A stretch of DNA of 64,000 bases, from positions 1 through 64,000 of the forward strand of contig NZ_JAKZLA010000006.1 of assembly GCF_022808775.1 (NCBI RefSeq). The letters are read 5' to 3'. Shown here in pieces: positions 1 through 9,042 of the stretch. The stretch is from Geothrix terrae. GTDB lineage: Bacteria; Acidobacteriota; Holophagae; Holophagales; Holophagaceae. The notes under the pieces were generated by a model. It had not been told where the DNA came from, did not search any database, and saw nothing but the letters and a program-made list of their open reading frames with translations. The position numbers were made by a program, and so were the translations under genes. Within the stretch, counting starts at the first letter, position 1. The number at the start of each line of letters is the position of its first letter.

Positions 1-328
1 GCGGCTTGACGGGCTTGGGCGGGGGCGGGGGGGCCTCGAACAAGAAGAGGTCCCGCTGCACCTTGGCCCCAGGAGGAAGCTCTCCCGCCCGGTCGAGGGC
101 GGCCAGGTCCGGGAGTTTCCTAAGTCCCGCCAGTTGGCGCGGGTCCAGGTTCGGCCCCGTTCCCGAAGCTGTCGCGCGCCGCGTCCGGGGGGCCTCGGGC
201 GCCAGGACGGTGTAGAGGGCGTAGGTGAGGACCAGGGCGAAGGCCACGAGGGCCGCCTGGGTCCGGCGGTTGGCCCGGAGCTCCTGGATCATGCCCTGGA
301 AGTCGAAGGCGCGGGCCGGCGTGGTCAT
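1..328 (-). CDS. PilP/GspC-like pilus assembly protein, N-terminal part (truncated by window edge)
   Basis: The reading frame starts with ATG at 328 and runs off the left end, so only about 109 residues are visible. It has a short cytoplasmic N-terminus, one membrane segment (about residues 26-42, rich in A, L, V) and then a periplasmic stretch that turns proline-rich (PPPPPKPVKP) at the cut. The ATG overlaps the stop of the pilO-like gene by 4 bases (ATGA), so it is the fourth gene of a coupled pilM-N-O row. In such rows the fourth gene is normally the periplasmic adaptor PilP (or GspC in type II secretion). That identity rests on position and topology; no conserved PilP motif is visible in this part. 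Confidence 0.6.
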   Translation of the reverse strand, partial: MTTPARAFDFQGMIQELRANRRTQAALVAFALVLTYALYTVLAPEAPRTRRATASGTGPNLDPRQLAGLRKLPDLAALDRAGELPPGAKVQRDLFLFEAPPPPPKPVKP

Positions 329-903
329 GCCTCCTCCTCGCGATCCGGGCCGCCGGCCTTGCGGAACGCCCGCAGCACGATGTCGATGCGGGCACCTTCG
401 GGGCTTTCCTCCAGGCGGCCATCCCTCACGGCGAAGGGAAGCCCGGATCCCTCGAGGTCGAGCATGAAGGCCTTGTGGTTGGCGTAGATGCCCACGGCGA
501 CGAATTCCACGTCCACGGCTTCCAGGTCCGACCCGCGGGTCCCCTCCCGGCTGGGCAGGCCGTACTTCACCATCTGGAGGCGCAGGTCATGCTTCTTGGC
601 CAGCTCGTGCAGGGTCTTGCTGAGGTTCCACTGGAGCTCGCCGGCGGAGCCGCGCGGCAGGCGGGCTTCCAGGTTCTCGAGGGTCTCCCGCCCCCGGCGG
701 ATCCGATCGGCCAATTGCTGGAGTTCCTGGAGCTGCTGCACCTGCTGGTTCCGGTTGCGCTCGGCCTCCTGCTTGGCCTTGACCTTCTGGGACCGCTGCT
801 GGGAAGCGTCCGGGAGCAGGAAGATCGCCACGCCGAGGCCCAGGGCCAGTCCCAGGATGCCCAGCCCCAGGCGGAGGCGGCTCGCGCGGAGGGGACTGTT
901 CAT
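325..903 (-). CDS. pilO: Type IV pilus alignment protein PilO-like
   Basis: 192 residues. A single N-terminal membrane helix (about 11-31, LGLGILGLALGLGVAIFLL) is followed by a Gln/Arg-rich coiled coil (about 35-85) and a small alpha/beta periplasmic domain. This is the PilO/GspM plan. PilO pairs with PilN in the inner-membrane alignment complex linking the cytoplasmic PilM ring to the outer-membrane secretin. It overlaps both neighbours by 4 bases (ATGA junctions), so synthesis is probably translationally coupled. Sequence conservation in this family is low; the call depends on architecture plus gene order. A type II secretion GspM is the main alternative. Confidence 0.72.
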   Translation of the reverse strand: MNSPLRASRLRLGLGILGLALGLGVAIFLLPDASQQRSQKVKAKQEAERNRNQQVQQLQELQQLADRIRRGRETLENLEARLPRGSAGELQWNLSKTLHELAKKHDLRLQMVKYGLPSREGTRGSDLEAVDVEFVAVGIYANHKAFMLDLEGSGLPFAVRDGRLEESPEGARIDIVLRAFRKAGGPDREEEA

Positions 904-1736
904 CGGGGGGGCCTCCTCGACAGGCGTGAGCCTCGGGGCGGACGCGATTCTTCATCGTCGTTCGGCGCCGGCATGGGGCGGGTCTGGGCTCCAGCCTTGT
1001 CACCCGGTGCCAGGGGGGAGGCCGGCGACGCCGGCGGGGGCGTGAGGCGTGCGGCCCCCGGGGCCGCAGGCGCGGGCGCTGGGCGTGGCGTGGCGGCTAC
1101 CGGTTTGGGTGGGGCGGCCGGAGCGGTGGGCGCGGGGCCGGTCTTCACGGGGCGCAGTTCGAAGGGCGGGGGCACGGCTGCGGCGGGCACGCTCAGCTCG
1201 AAGTCCCAGCCGCCGCCCTGACGCTCGGATTCGCGCTCCAGGATCACCTCGGAGAAGACCGGAGCCGTCCTGAGCGCATCCACGAAAGCGGCCTCCGCCA
1301 CGCGGCTCTGGGCCTCGGCCTTGAGCTTCATCACCACCTGTTGGCCATTGCCCCGGGTCCGCTGGAGGCTCTTCAGCCGCATGCCCGGGGCCATGCACTG
1401 CTCGAGTTCCGCGGTGACGCGGGACCAGGGCAGGCTCCGCTCCTGGAGGATGCGCTCGGCCAGCTTCCACCGGGCCTGCTCGCGGGTGGCATCCATGCTC
1501 TGGAGGGCTGCCTGGATCTGGGCCTCGGAACGCGCAGCCCGCCGGGTCTCCTCGGTCAGGCTCACGGCGTCGCGGCCCGCCCGGCTGGCCTGGTGGTAGA
1601 CCCGCCAGGTGAGCCCCAGGGAGCCGAGGAGGAACGCGCCGCCGAGGCCGAGGGCGGCCCAGCCGAGGACGCGATGGTGCTGCCGCCACAGGGTCGGCCG
1701 GGGCGCCAGGTTGAGGTGGAGGACGGGAACGGCCAT
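900..1736 (-). CDS. pilN: Type IV pilus assembly protein PilN-like
   Basis: 278 residues. The N-terminus carries the short cytoplasmic peptide typical of PilN (HLNLAPRP; PilN needs an N-terminal (I/L)NLLP-like peptide to bind PilM), then a membrane helix (about 24-44), a coiled coil (about 50-95) and a ferredoxin-like periplasmic domain to about residue 185. The last 90 residues are a Pro/Ala-rich low-complexity tail, longer than in most PilN proteins. The stop of the upstream pilM-like gene overlaps the start by one base. Role: inner-membrane part of the pilus alignment complex. Extra tail function unknown. Confidence 0.75.
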   Translation of the reverse strand: MAVPVLHLNLAPRPTLWRQHHRVLGWAALGLGGAFLLGSLGLTWRVYHQASRAGRDAVSLTEETRRAARSEAQIQAALQSMDATREQARWKLAERILQERSLPWSRVTAELEQCMAPGMRLKSLQRTRGNGQQVVMKLKAEAQSRVAEAAFVDALRTAPVFSEVILERESERQGGGWDFELSVPAAAVPPPFELRPVKTGPAPTAPAAPPKPVAATPRPAPAPAAPGAARLTPPPASPASPLAPGDKAGAQTRPMPAPNDDEESRPPRGSRLSRRPPR

Positions 1737-2467
1737 CAGGGCGTCTCCACCAAGGCGAACCGGTCATCCAGGATGCGCGTGGGGAGGCCCGTGTCAGGCC
1801 ACGCCGGAGCGCCCCAGATCGCCAGGCTCTGTGGGGTCCGGGACTCCCGCTGGAGGAAGGCGGCACTGGGGGTGATGCGCTCTTCATTCCAGGCTTGGGG
1901 ATCCAGGGGTTCCGTCCACTGGCGGAGCAGGCAGAGGGTGCGTCCCCAGGCCACCAGGGTGCCGGCGTAGCGGCCCTGGCCGGAGGGACTCAGGGAGAGG
2001 AGCATGCCCGGGAGGTCCAGCGACGGGGCCAGAAGGTTGTAGAGGTGCAGCCAGCGGGGCATGAGCCCGTGCAGGTTCCGGTCGAGGCGGAGGCCCAACT
2101 GGAGGAGGGTCTCCCGGAATTCCTCGCGGATCCCCGAGGCCAGCCAGATGCCGGGCTCGATCTCCAGAGCTTGGACGAAGTGGGGTTCCTCAAGGGCGAG
2201 GGTCTGGTTGAACCGCCACCGGAAGAAGGCCTCCTGGGCCTCGGCGCCCTTGGGCAGCTCGGCCAGGTCCCTCATCAGGACGGATGGGGTCCAGAGGTCG
2301 TCCAGCACCCAGCGGGTGGGGCCCTGGGGCAGGGAGGACAGGGCCTGGGCAAGTTGATCCTCCGTGGGGGGGCCTGAAAGGGCACGCCGGTGGATGCCGG
2401 CGTGGATCCGATGGGCTTCCAGCCACACCAGGGTCGCCGCAGGGGCCTGGAGGAAGGGAAATCTCAT
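1736..2467 (-). CDS. pilM: PilM/GspL-like cytoplasmic pilus platform protein
   Basis: 243 residues from the ATG at 2467; the frame continues much further upstream only because smc is GC3-rich on the other strand. PilM is an actin-fold protein that docks on the PilN N-terminus. This copy is about 100 residues shorter than typical PilM, and I cannot see clear actin-type nucleotide-binding loops, so it may be a reduced version. It is first in the leftward pilM-N-O-(P) row and lies divergent from smc. Identification is by gene order and general resemblance, hence moderate confidence. Confidence 0.6.
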   Translation of the reverse strand: MRFPFLQAPAATLVWLEAHRIHAGIHRRALSGPPTEDQLAQALSSLPQGPTRWVLDDLWTPSVLMRDLAELPKGAEAQEAFFRWRFNQTLALEEPHFVQALEIEPGIWLASGIREEFRETLLQLGLRLDRNLHGLMPRWLHLYNLLAPSLDLPGMLLSLSPSGQGRYAGTLVAWGRTLCLLRQWTEPLDPQAWNEERITPSAAFLQRESRTPQSLAIWGAPAWPDTGLPTRILDDRFALVETP

Positions 2468-2701
2468 GGCCTTGCCTCCGCGTTTCCGGCCCCGCGTTTC
2501 GGGCACGGCGCTCCCGACCGGGCGTCCGTGGCCGGGTCGCACAGGAGAAAACGGAGGGGATGCACAGACGGCTCCTGACAAGACAGGGGAAGGAATCGAG
2601 TCTAACGGGCCTGCTCCGGATTCCCAAGGGACGGACAGCACGTCTGATATGGAATGATGGAGGCAGATGTTCCCCACCCCTTCTCCTGGAGCGCTGACCG
2701 C

Positions 2702-5700
2702 GTGCGCCTGATCTCCCTTGAACTCCATGGCTTCAAGTCCTTCGCAGACGCCCAGAAGCTCAGTTTCCCAGGAGGCATGACTGCGGTCGTGGGGCCCAAC
2801 GGCTGCGGCAAATCGAACATTTCCGACAGCCTGGCCTGGGTGCTGGGCGAACAGCGGGCCTCGATGCTGCGCGGCGCGGAGATGGCCGACGTGATCTTCG
2901 CGGGCACGGCCCAGCGCCGGCCCACGGGCCTGGCGGAGGTGAAGCTGGCGCTGGAGATGCCGGACCCTGCCCTGCCTGGCTCCACGCGGGAGGTGACGAT
3001 CTCCCGCCGCCTCTACCGCGACACCGGGAGCGAGTACCGCATCAACGGCCGGGAGGCGCGGCTCAAGGACGTCCAGGACCTGCTGCTGGACACGGGCATG
3101 GGCACCCGGGCCTACAGCTTCATCCAGCAGGGCCAGATCGACCTGATCCTCAGCAGCAAGCCCAAGGACCGGCGCCTGCTGCTGGAGGAGGCCGCCGGCA
3201 TCACGCGCTACAAGCTGCGTCGGGCCGACGCGGAAAAGCGGCTGGACGAGACCCGCGGCAACCTCCAGCGGCTGGACGACATCCTCTACGAGCTGACCAA
3301 GCAGATGGATTCGCTCCGCCGCCAAGCGGCCCGCGCCCGGAAGGCGAAGGAACTCGATGCGGAGATCAAGGCCACGCAGCGGGTACTGCTGGCGGGGAAG
3401 GCGGTGGAGCTGGAGGAGGCCAAGCAGCGGATCCTGGACCACCTTGACGAGGTCGAGCGGCGGGTGGCCGAGCTCACGGCGCAGGTCTCCGAGAAGGCCT
3501 CCGAAGTGGAGGCCCTGCGCTTGTCCGTGGACGAGCAGCAGCAGGCCCAGGCCAAGCGGGCGAGCGCCATTCTCGGTCTCGACCAGCGCCTCCAGCTGGC
3601 CGACCAGGAGCGCAGCTTCCAGGAGGACCGGAGGGTCGAGGCGCGGGACCAGCGGGCCCGCCTGGAAGAGCACATCCAGATGCTGGTGGCGCGGTTGGCC
3701 GAATCCGGCGATTCCTTCACCGCGCTGGAAGCCCAGCTGAAGGAGGCCGGCGAGCGCCTCGCCCTTCAGGAGACGGAGCTGGCCAAGGCCGAGGAGGCCG
3801 TGGCCCTCGCCCAGGGGGCCCTCCGGCATGCCGAGGCGGAGCTTCATGCCCATCGCGAGCGCAAGGCCGACTCCCAGAAGGAGGCCCTGGCCCGCCAGAA
3901 GGAGCGGCTGGGGCTCCAGACGCAGATCGCCCAGCTGGAGGGCCGCCTGGACACCCTCAACCACGAGGAATCCGTCCGCGCGCCCCGCCTGGAAAGCCTC
4001 GAGGCCGAGTCGGGCCAGGTGGAGCGGGCGCTGGAGGGGCTGCTGTCCCAGCTCGAGCAGGCCGAGGAGGCCTCGCTGGATCAGCGCCGCCGGGCCGAGC
4101 AGCTGGAGGAGGCCCAGCGGGTCCTGGCCCAGGATCACCATCGGGCCGAGGCGGAGCTGGACGCCGCCGAGCGGCGCCTGCGGCAGATCTCCGACCTGCT
4201 GGCCAAGAGCTTCGGCGAGGCGGAATTGCAGAAGGGGCTCGCCTGGCTGCGGGAACAGGGCGTCCGCCCCCAGACCCTGGTGGATCTGCTCACGGTGGAC
4301 GAGGCCCTGCGGCCGGACCTGGAGCGCCTGCTGGGCAGCTGGCTCCAGGTCCTGGCCGTGGAGGCGTCTCTGGCGGGCCGCGCCGCCGAGGCTCCGGGCC
4401 ACCTGCTGCTGGCCTTGGAGGACAAGGGGGACCTGCCGCCTGTCCCGGAGGGTTGTGAGGCCCTGCGGGACCACCTCACGTGGACGGGCGCGAACCGCCC
4501 GCTCGGTGCCTTGCTGGATCGGGCCTTCCGATGCACGGACGCGGCCCTGCCCGCCCTGGCGGTGGCCCATCCGGACCTGGCCTTCGTCTCGCCCGCCTTC
4601 GTGCGCCTGCCCTTCGGTCCCGTGCAGCTCGGCGTGTCCGCCCCCGCGGCCTCTCCCCTGAAGCTGCGGGCGGAGCAGGAGGAGGCCAAGGCCACCCGCG
4701 AGGCCCTGCTGGACCGCATCGAGGATCTGGAGACCCGGCGCGGCAAGGGCGGCGACGACAGCCGCGCCGCCCGGGAGCGATCCGTCGAGATCGACGAGGA
4801 CCTGCGGGCCCTCCGGCGGCGGGCGGACACTCTGAAGGCCCAGCGGACCTCGCTGCTGACTCAGCTCTCGGAGATCCGGGCGGCCAGCGAGCGGGCGGAC
4901 GCCCTGTGGGAACAGATCGAGGCCGAGATCAAAGGCCTTCAGGGCCAGCTCCGGGACCTGGAAGCCCACCCGGAGGAGGCCAACGACACAGCCCTGGAAG
5001 AGGCCATCCGCCAGGCCGAGGAACTGGTCCGCGAGGCGCGGCATCGGCTGGATGAGCGCCGGGATCAGCGCGGCGAGGTGGCGCGCGCCCGTGACGCGGC
5101 CTGGGCGGAGCGGGACGGCCATGAGCGGCATCTCCAGCTGGCCCAGCGGGGCCGCTTCGACCTGGAGGCGGAACGGCAGCGCCTGGAGGTGGAGGCCTCC
5201 GAGCAGGGCAGCCGCATGGAAGCCTGCGTCCAGCGCCTCGCCGGCCTGGAATCGGAATCCCAGGGCCTGCTGAGGGAGCGGGAGGAGGTGCAGGCCCTGG
5301 CCCAGGAGGCGCAGCCCCACCTCGAGCTGGACCAGGAGACTCTCCGGGTGCAGGAGCGGGCGGCCCGCGAGCTTCAGGAGGCCCTGGAGAACGCCCGGGC
5401 CCAGCACCAGGAGGTGCTCATCCATGGCGCGCAGGTCCAGGGCAGCCAGGAGGCACTGGCCAAGGAGGTCGAGCTGGCCCTGGGGTTGGAGATCCCCGCC
5501 TTCCTGGCCGGCATCACTGAGGCCGAGCGGGAGGCCTGGGCCGAGGGCGGGCTGGTCCACCAGACCCGCCTCAACGAGCTCCAGGGCCGGCGCATGGACC
5601 TGGGTGGGGTGAATCCCCTGGCCATCCAGGAACTGGAGGAGGCGGAGACCCGCCTGGCCTTCATGAACGAACAGCGGGCCGACGTCACCGCGGCCATCGG

Positions 5701-6211
5701 CAACCTCGAGTCCACCATCCAGGAGATCAACGCCACCAGCGAGGAGCGCTTCAGGGAGGCCTTCGACTTCGTGAACACGCGGTTCCAGGAGGTGTTCCGG
5801 GAGGCCTTCGGCGGCGGTCAGGCCCAGCTGAGCCTGGAGGACCCCAAGAACCTGCTGGAATGCGGCATCGAGATCACCGCCCAGCCCCCGGGCAAGAGCG
5901 CCAAGGCCCTCACCCTGCTGAGCGGCGGCGAGAAGGCTCTGACGGCCATCTCGCTCCTCTTCGCCATCTTCCACTTCAAGCCCAGCCCCTTCTGCGTGCT
6001 GGACGAGGTCGACGCCCCGCTGGACGAAGCGAACGTGGGCCGCTTCGCCGCCATGGTCCAGAAGATGAAGGTCGACACCCAGTTCATCGTCATAACCCAC
6101 CAGAAGCCCACCATGGTGGCCGCGGACACGCTCTACGGCGTCACCATGGAAGAGGCCGGTTGCTCGCGCCTGGTGAGCGTCCAGCTCCGCGAGGCCGAGG
6201 CCCTGGTCTGA
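2702..6211 (+). CDS. smc: Chromosome segregation protein SMC
   Basis: About 1169 residues, full length for bacterial SMC. The Walker A motif (GPNGCGKSN) lies near residue 33 after the typical opening RLISLELHGFKSFADA. Long coiled coils flank a central hinge (about 500-650), and the C-terminus has the ABC signature LLSGGEKALTAISLLFA and Walker B CVLDEVDAPLD. I chose GTG 2702, with GGAG about 10 bases upstream, because the family begins exactly there; ATG 2654 would add 16 unconserved residues with no ribosome site. SMC organises and separates newly replicated chromosomes with ScpA/ScpB, which are not in the window. The hinge looks atypical: the usual glycine-rich GG..TGG stretch near its end is not recognisable. 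Confidence 0.95.
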   Translation: MRLISLELHGFKSFADAQKLSFPGGMTAVVGPNGCGKSNISDSLAWVLGEQRASMLRGAEMADVIFAGTAQRRPTGLAEVKLALEMPDPALPGSTREVTISRRLYRDTGSEYRINGREARLKDVQDLLLDTGMGTRAYSFIQQGQIDLILSSKPKDRRLLLEEAAGITRYKLRRADAEKRLDETRGNLQRLDDILYELTKQMDSLRRQAARARKAKELDAEIKATQRVLLAGKAVELEEAKQRILDHLDEVERRVAELTAQVSEKASEVEALRLSVDEQQQAQAKRASAILGLDQRLQLADQERSFQEDRRVEARDQRARLEEHIQMLVARLAESGDSFTALEAQLKEAGERLALQETELAKAEEAVALAQGALRHAEAELHAHRERKADSQKEALARQKERLGLQTQIAQLEGRLDTLNHEESVRAPRLESLEAESGQVERALEGLLSQLEQAEEASLDQRRRAEQLEEAQRVLAQDHHRAEAELDAAERRLRQISDLLAKSFGEAELQKGLAWLREQGVRPQTLVDLLTVDEALRPDLERLLGSWLQVLAVEASLAGRAAEAPGHLLLALEDKGDLPPVPEGCEALRDHLTWTGANRPLGALLDRAFRCTDAALPALAVAHPDLAFVSPAFVRLPFGPVQLGVSAPAASPLKLRAEQEEAKATREALLDRIEDLETRRGKGGDDSRAARERSVEIDEDLRALRRRADTLKAQRTSLLTQLSEIRAASERADALWEQIEAEIKGLQGQLRDLEAHPEEANDTALEEAIRQAEELVREARHRLDERRDQRGEVARARDAAWAERDGHERHLQLAQRGRFDLEAERQRLEVEASEQGSRMEACVQRLAGLESESQGLLREREEVQALAQEAQPHLELDQETLRVQERAARELQEALENARAQHQEVLIHGAQVQGSQEALAKEVELALGLEIPAFLAGITEAEREAWAEGGLVHQTRLNELQGRRMDLGGVNPLAIQELEEAETRLAFMNEQRADVTAAIGNLESTIQEINATSEERFREAFDFVNTRFQEVFREAFGGGQAQLSLEDPKNLLECGIEITAQPPGKSAKALTLLSGGEKALTAISLLFAIFHFKPSPFCVLDEVDAPLDEANVGRFAAMVQKMKVDTQFIVITHQKPTMVAADTLYGVTMEEAGCSRLVSVQLREAEALV

Positions 6212-6230
6212 GCATCCGGTGTGACGGAAT

Positions 6231-6250
6231 GGGTGGTGAACACCCTTTTC
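6231..6250 (+). terminator. Probable intrinsic terminator of smc
   Basis: Stem GGGTG / CACCC with loop GTGAA followed directly by TTTT, 20 bases after the smc stop codon. Short stem, so strength is uncertain. Confidence 0.5.
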
Positions 6251-6536
6251 GCCCTCCGGTCCATGCCCTGCAAGGGCGATCGGCCTGTCAATGCGAAAGA
6301 AAGCGTAAATTGTGGAAAACCCCGGATTGGAATTGTCCGGCAGATCCGTCAGACGTATTTAATTTAAAAATTGATTTGATTCAATTTGAATAGATGCAAA
6401 TCGACATTAAAACACCCCCGAAGTCCATCGAGGAACAGGGTTTAGCCCTTCCAGAAAGGATCAATCCACAGGCTTTTCCACAGAGGCGTCCTGGCGATTT
6501 GTAACTATCTGGTAATGCTGGGGTGACTTCGGTGTG
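6251..6536. other. Gene-free AT-rich island with DnaA-box-like 9-mers (origin-like)
   Basis: No credible gene lies between smc and the TPR gene. Within a very GC-rich region this stretch turns sharply AT-rich (about 6355-6412, including ATTTAATTTAAAAATTGATT). Two 9-mers match the relaxed DnaA box TTWTNCACA exactly: TTTTCCACA at 6474-6482 on + and its complement TGTGGAAAA at 6311-6319. A third, CAATCCACA at 6462-6470, has two mismatches and sits 12 bases from its neighbour. AT-rich DNA flanked by DnaA boxes is the plan of a replication origin. No dnaA, dnaN, gyrB, rpmH or parAB gene is nearby, so a secondary DnaA-binding region or a promoter island remains possible. Confidence 0.4.
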
Positions 6537-8078
6537 TCAGCTTTCCAGCTCGGCGGCGAGGAACTCGGGCCGCAGCCATTCGCGGAGGGTCTCTTCGCCC
6601 ACGCCCAGCTTGGTGAGATGCTCGGTGGCCATCTTCATGCTCTGGCCCGCGTCCCGGCAGATGAGCAGCCGCTGCTTCCAGGCTTCGATGGCGCGATGTC
6701 GCAGGTCGGGCTCGCCCTGGTCCATGCGCTTCTCCAGCACGAAACCCAGGTTGTTGGCCGCTTTGCGATGGCTGGGCTCCAGGGTCAGGGCCTTTTCATA
6801 GGCCTCCGTGGCCTCCGTCAGGCGTCCCGCAACTTCCAGGGCCACGCCCCGGGCGTTCCACACATCCGAGTCATCGGGGGCGAGGGCCATGGCCTGGTCC
6901 ACCATGCCCATCTGGTCCTCGGGGCGGTTGGAGGAACGGTAGACCTCGGACAGCCCGAGGTAGGCGCTGTACTCGCCGGGATCCGTCTCCAGGGCCTTCA
7001 GGAACGCCTGCTCGGCGGCAGGCCCCTGGCGGGTCTCGATGAGGGCATAGCCCAGCTGGACCTGGAGGTCCGCCGCATCGGGTTCCCGCATCATGGCCTC
7101 GCGGTAGCAGCGGAGCGCGTCCTCCCAGCGGGATTCCTCGCGGGCCATGTCGCCCAGCGCGGCCCACGGATTCGCGGCTTCCGGATCGGTCTCCGTGGCG
7201 AGGCTGAAGTAGGAGACGGCACCTTCGCGGTCCCCCATGTCGCGCTTCAGCTCGCCCAGCAGGGCCTGGGCCTCCGCCAGCACCGGCGCGGGGGGGGCGA
7301 GGAGCATCAGGGTGTGGAGCTGGCCCTGGGCGAGCTCCAGATGTCCCTGCTCGCTGAAGATCTCAGCGAGGATGAAGTAGCTGGCCGGATCGCACACGTG
7401 CAGGCTGCGAGCCCGTTGGATGCAGCGCAGGCCTTCCGCGAGTTCGCCGCGCTTCAGCAGCATCTCACCGAGGGCGTGCCAGCCCCAGTAGTAGGACCCA
7501 TCCGTCTGGAGCGCCGCCACCAGCTGCGCCTCGGCGCCGCTCCAGTCGGACAGCTGGTCCATGGCGATGGCGAGCAGGCGCAGGGTGCGGGGATCCGTGG
7601 GCCGCAGGCTGAGGGACTTCAGCAACCAGGCCTTGGCTTCCGCGGCCTGGCCGCGATGCAGGTGCACGAGGCCCGTGAGCTCGAGGGCCTTGGGATCCTG
7701 GCCGTCGAGGGCGAGAGCCTGGTGGAGGGCGAGCTCCGCCCCGTCGATGTCCTGGAGGAGAAGGCGCAGGTAGCCCAGGTTGCGCAGGTGGCCGCCGCAC
7801 TCGGGGTGCTCATCCCGGAGGGATTCGAGCTGTGCCAGCAGGTCAAGGCCCTCTTCCTCCTCGGCGTTGTCGCTGAAGCAGAGCAGGCGCTCGAACCAGG
7901 CCTCCGCGTGGGAGCGGTCCTCGACCAGGAGCTGCTCCAGGACCTCTTGGGCCTCTGCGTGCCGGGCGCGGCCGTTGAGGGCCCGAGCCAGCTTGAGGCG
8001 GTCAGCAAACGACGTTCCGGCCGCGGCCTTGAGGGCCGTCAGGTCCGGGTCGAGCAGCTTGATCCAGGGGCGTGCCAT
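6537..8078 (-). CDS. Tetratricopeptide (TPR) repeat protein
   Basis: 513 residues made almost entirely of 34-residue TPR units, with recurring helix signatures such as A..LG, Y..A and LEP or L.P at repeat ends (for example WNARGVALEVAGRLTEATEAYEKALTLEP). No signal peptide or membrane segment is visible, so it is probably a cytoplasmic protein-protein scaffold. The C-terminal 60 residues leave the repeat pattern. It is followed by the hydroxyacid dehydrogenase gene on the same strand after a short gap. No specific partner can be named. Confidence 0.85.
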   Translation of the reverse strand: MARPWIKLLDPDLTALKAAAGTSFADRLKLARALNGRARHAEAQEVLEQLLVEDRSHAEAWFERLLCFSDNAEEEEGLDLLAQLESLRDEHPECGGHLRNLGYLRLLLQDIDGAELALHQALALDGQDPKALELTGLVHLHRGQAAEAKAWLLKSLSLRPTDPRTLRLLAIAMDQLSDWSGAEAQLVAALQTDGSYYWGWHALGEMLLKRGELAEGLRCIQRARSLHVCDPASYFILAEIFSEQGHLELAQGQLHTLMLLAPPAPVLAEAQALLGELKRDMGDREGAVSYFSLATETDPEAANPWAALGDMAREESRWEDALRCYREAMMREPDAADLQVQLGYALIETRQGPAAEQAFLKALETDPGEYSAYLGLSEVYRSSNRPEDQMGMVDQAMALAPDDSDVWNARGVALEVAGRLTEATEAYEKALTLEPSHRKAANNLGFVLEKRMDQGEPDLRHRAIEAWKQRLLICRDAGQSMKMATEHLTKLGVGEETLREWLRPEFLAAELES

Positions 8079-8106
8079 GGGATGCCTCGTGAGGGAGTCC
8101 AGGGTA

Positions 8107-9042
8107 TCACCGCGATGGTGCCAGCGCTGCCGCGAGCCCGTCGCAAAGCAGCTGCGCCATGGCGCCGCGGGTCTCGACCGTGGCGGAGCCGAGGTGGGGG
8201 AGCAGCACGGCGCGGGGTGCCTTCAGCCAACGCGGATTGAGGCGCGGTTCACCTTCGTACACGTCCAGGCCCGCCCCGCCGAGGCGGCCCGATTCCAGCA
8301 GGTCGATGACGGCGTTCTCATCCATGATGCCGCCGCGCGCGGTGTTGATGATCACCGCGCCCTGGGGCAGCTTCTCAAGCGCAGCGCGGCCCAGCATGCC
8401 GCGGGTCTGGTCCGTCAGCGGGCAGTGGAGGGACAGCACGAGGCTCTTCGGGAGCAGGTCCGCCAGGGGCAGGCGCGCGGCCCTGCCGGCGCCGAAGTCC
8501 ACCTCGCCGCCTCGGCCCTCGCGATCCCAGAACCAGGGCGTCATGCCCAGGGCCTGGGCACGGCGGGCGAAGGCCTGGCCGATGGGGCCGCTGCCGAGGA
8601 TGCCGCAGCCCTTGCCGGAGAGGCCCAGGCCCAGCAGCTGGTCGGGCGCCCAGCCCTTCCACGCGCCGGACCGCACGAGCGCCTCGCCTTCCGCCACGCG
8701 GCGGGTCACGGCCATGAGCAGGGCCAGGGCGATGTCGGCGGTGGCGTCCGTCAGCACGCCGGGCGTGTTCACCACGGCGATGCCGCGGGCCTGGCAGGCC
8801 TTCACGGGCAGGTGGTTCACGCCCACGGAGTAGGTGCCGATGGCCTTCAGCCTCGGCGCGGCGTCGAGGTCCGTCTCGGTGATGGGCTCGGAGAGCATCA
8901 CCACCAGGGCCTCGGCCTCGGGCAGGGCGGCGTTCCATTCCGGGGAGCGGAAGGCCGCCAGCCGGAGGTCGGGAAAGCGGGTGCCGAGCTCGGCCAAGGC
9001 GGGGCCGACGAGAGGGGAGGTGGAGAGGATTCGCGTGCTCAT
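8107..9042 (-). CDS. D-2-hydroxyacid dehydrogenase (glyoxylate/hydroxypyruvate reductase type)
   Basis: 311 residues. NAD(P)-binding Rossmann motif GILGSGPIGQAFARRA lies mid-protein, followed by the family signature around NTARGGIMDENA and the catalytic His in LLPHLGSAT; Arg and Glu partners fit LSLHCPL and the DVYEGEP region. The family reduces glyoxylate, hydroxypyruvate or other 2-oxoacids; serine-pathway phosphoglycerate dehydrogenase is less likely because no C-terminal ACT domain is present. The start at 9042 overlaps the ruvA stop by 4 bases (ATGA). The frame reads on far upstream, but that extension is antisense to acuC and out of frame with ruvA. Confidence 0.85.
   Translation of the reverse strand: MSTRILSTSPLVGPALAELGTRFPDLRLAAFRSPEWNAALPEAEALVVMLSEPITETDLDAAPRLKAIGTYSVGVNHLPVKACQARGIAVVNTPGVLTDATADIALALLMAVTRRVAEGEALVRSGAWKGWAPDQLLGLGLSGKGCGILGSGPIGQAFARRAQALGMTPWFWDREGRGGEVDFGAGRAARLPLADLLPKSLVLSLHCPLTDQTRGMLGRAALEKLPQGAVIINTARGGIMDENAVIDLLESGRLGGAGLDVYEGEPRLNPRWLKAPRAVLLPHLGSATVETRGAMAQLLCDGLAAALAPSR

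Noticed and set aside
2468-6100. A minus-strand frame of more than 1400 codons opposite smc
   Set aside because: Only its 1736-2467 part is a gene (pilM-like). The rest mirrors smc with a GC3-driven, stop-poor, Leu/Gly/Gln-rich translation and no domain.
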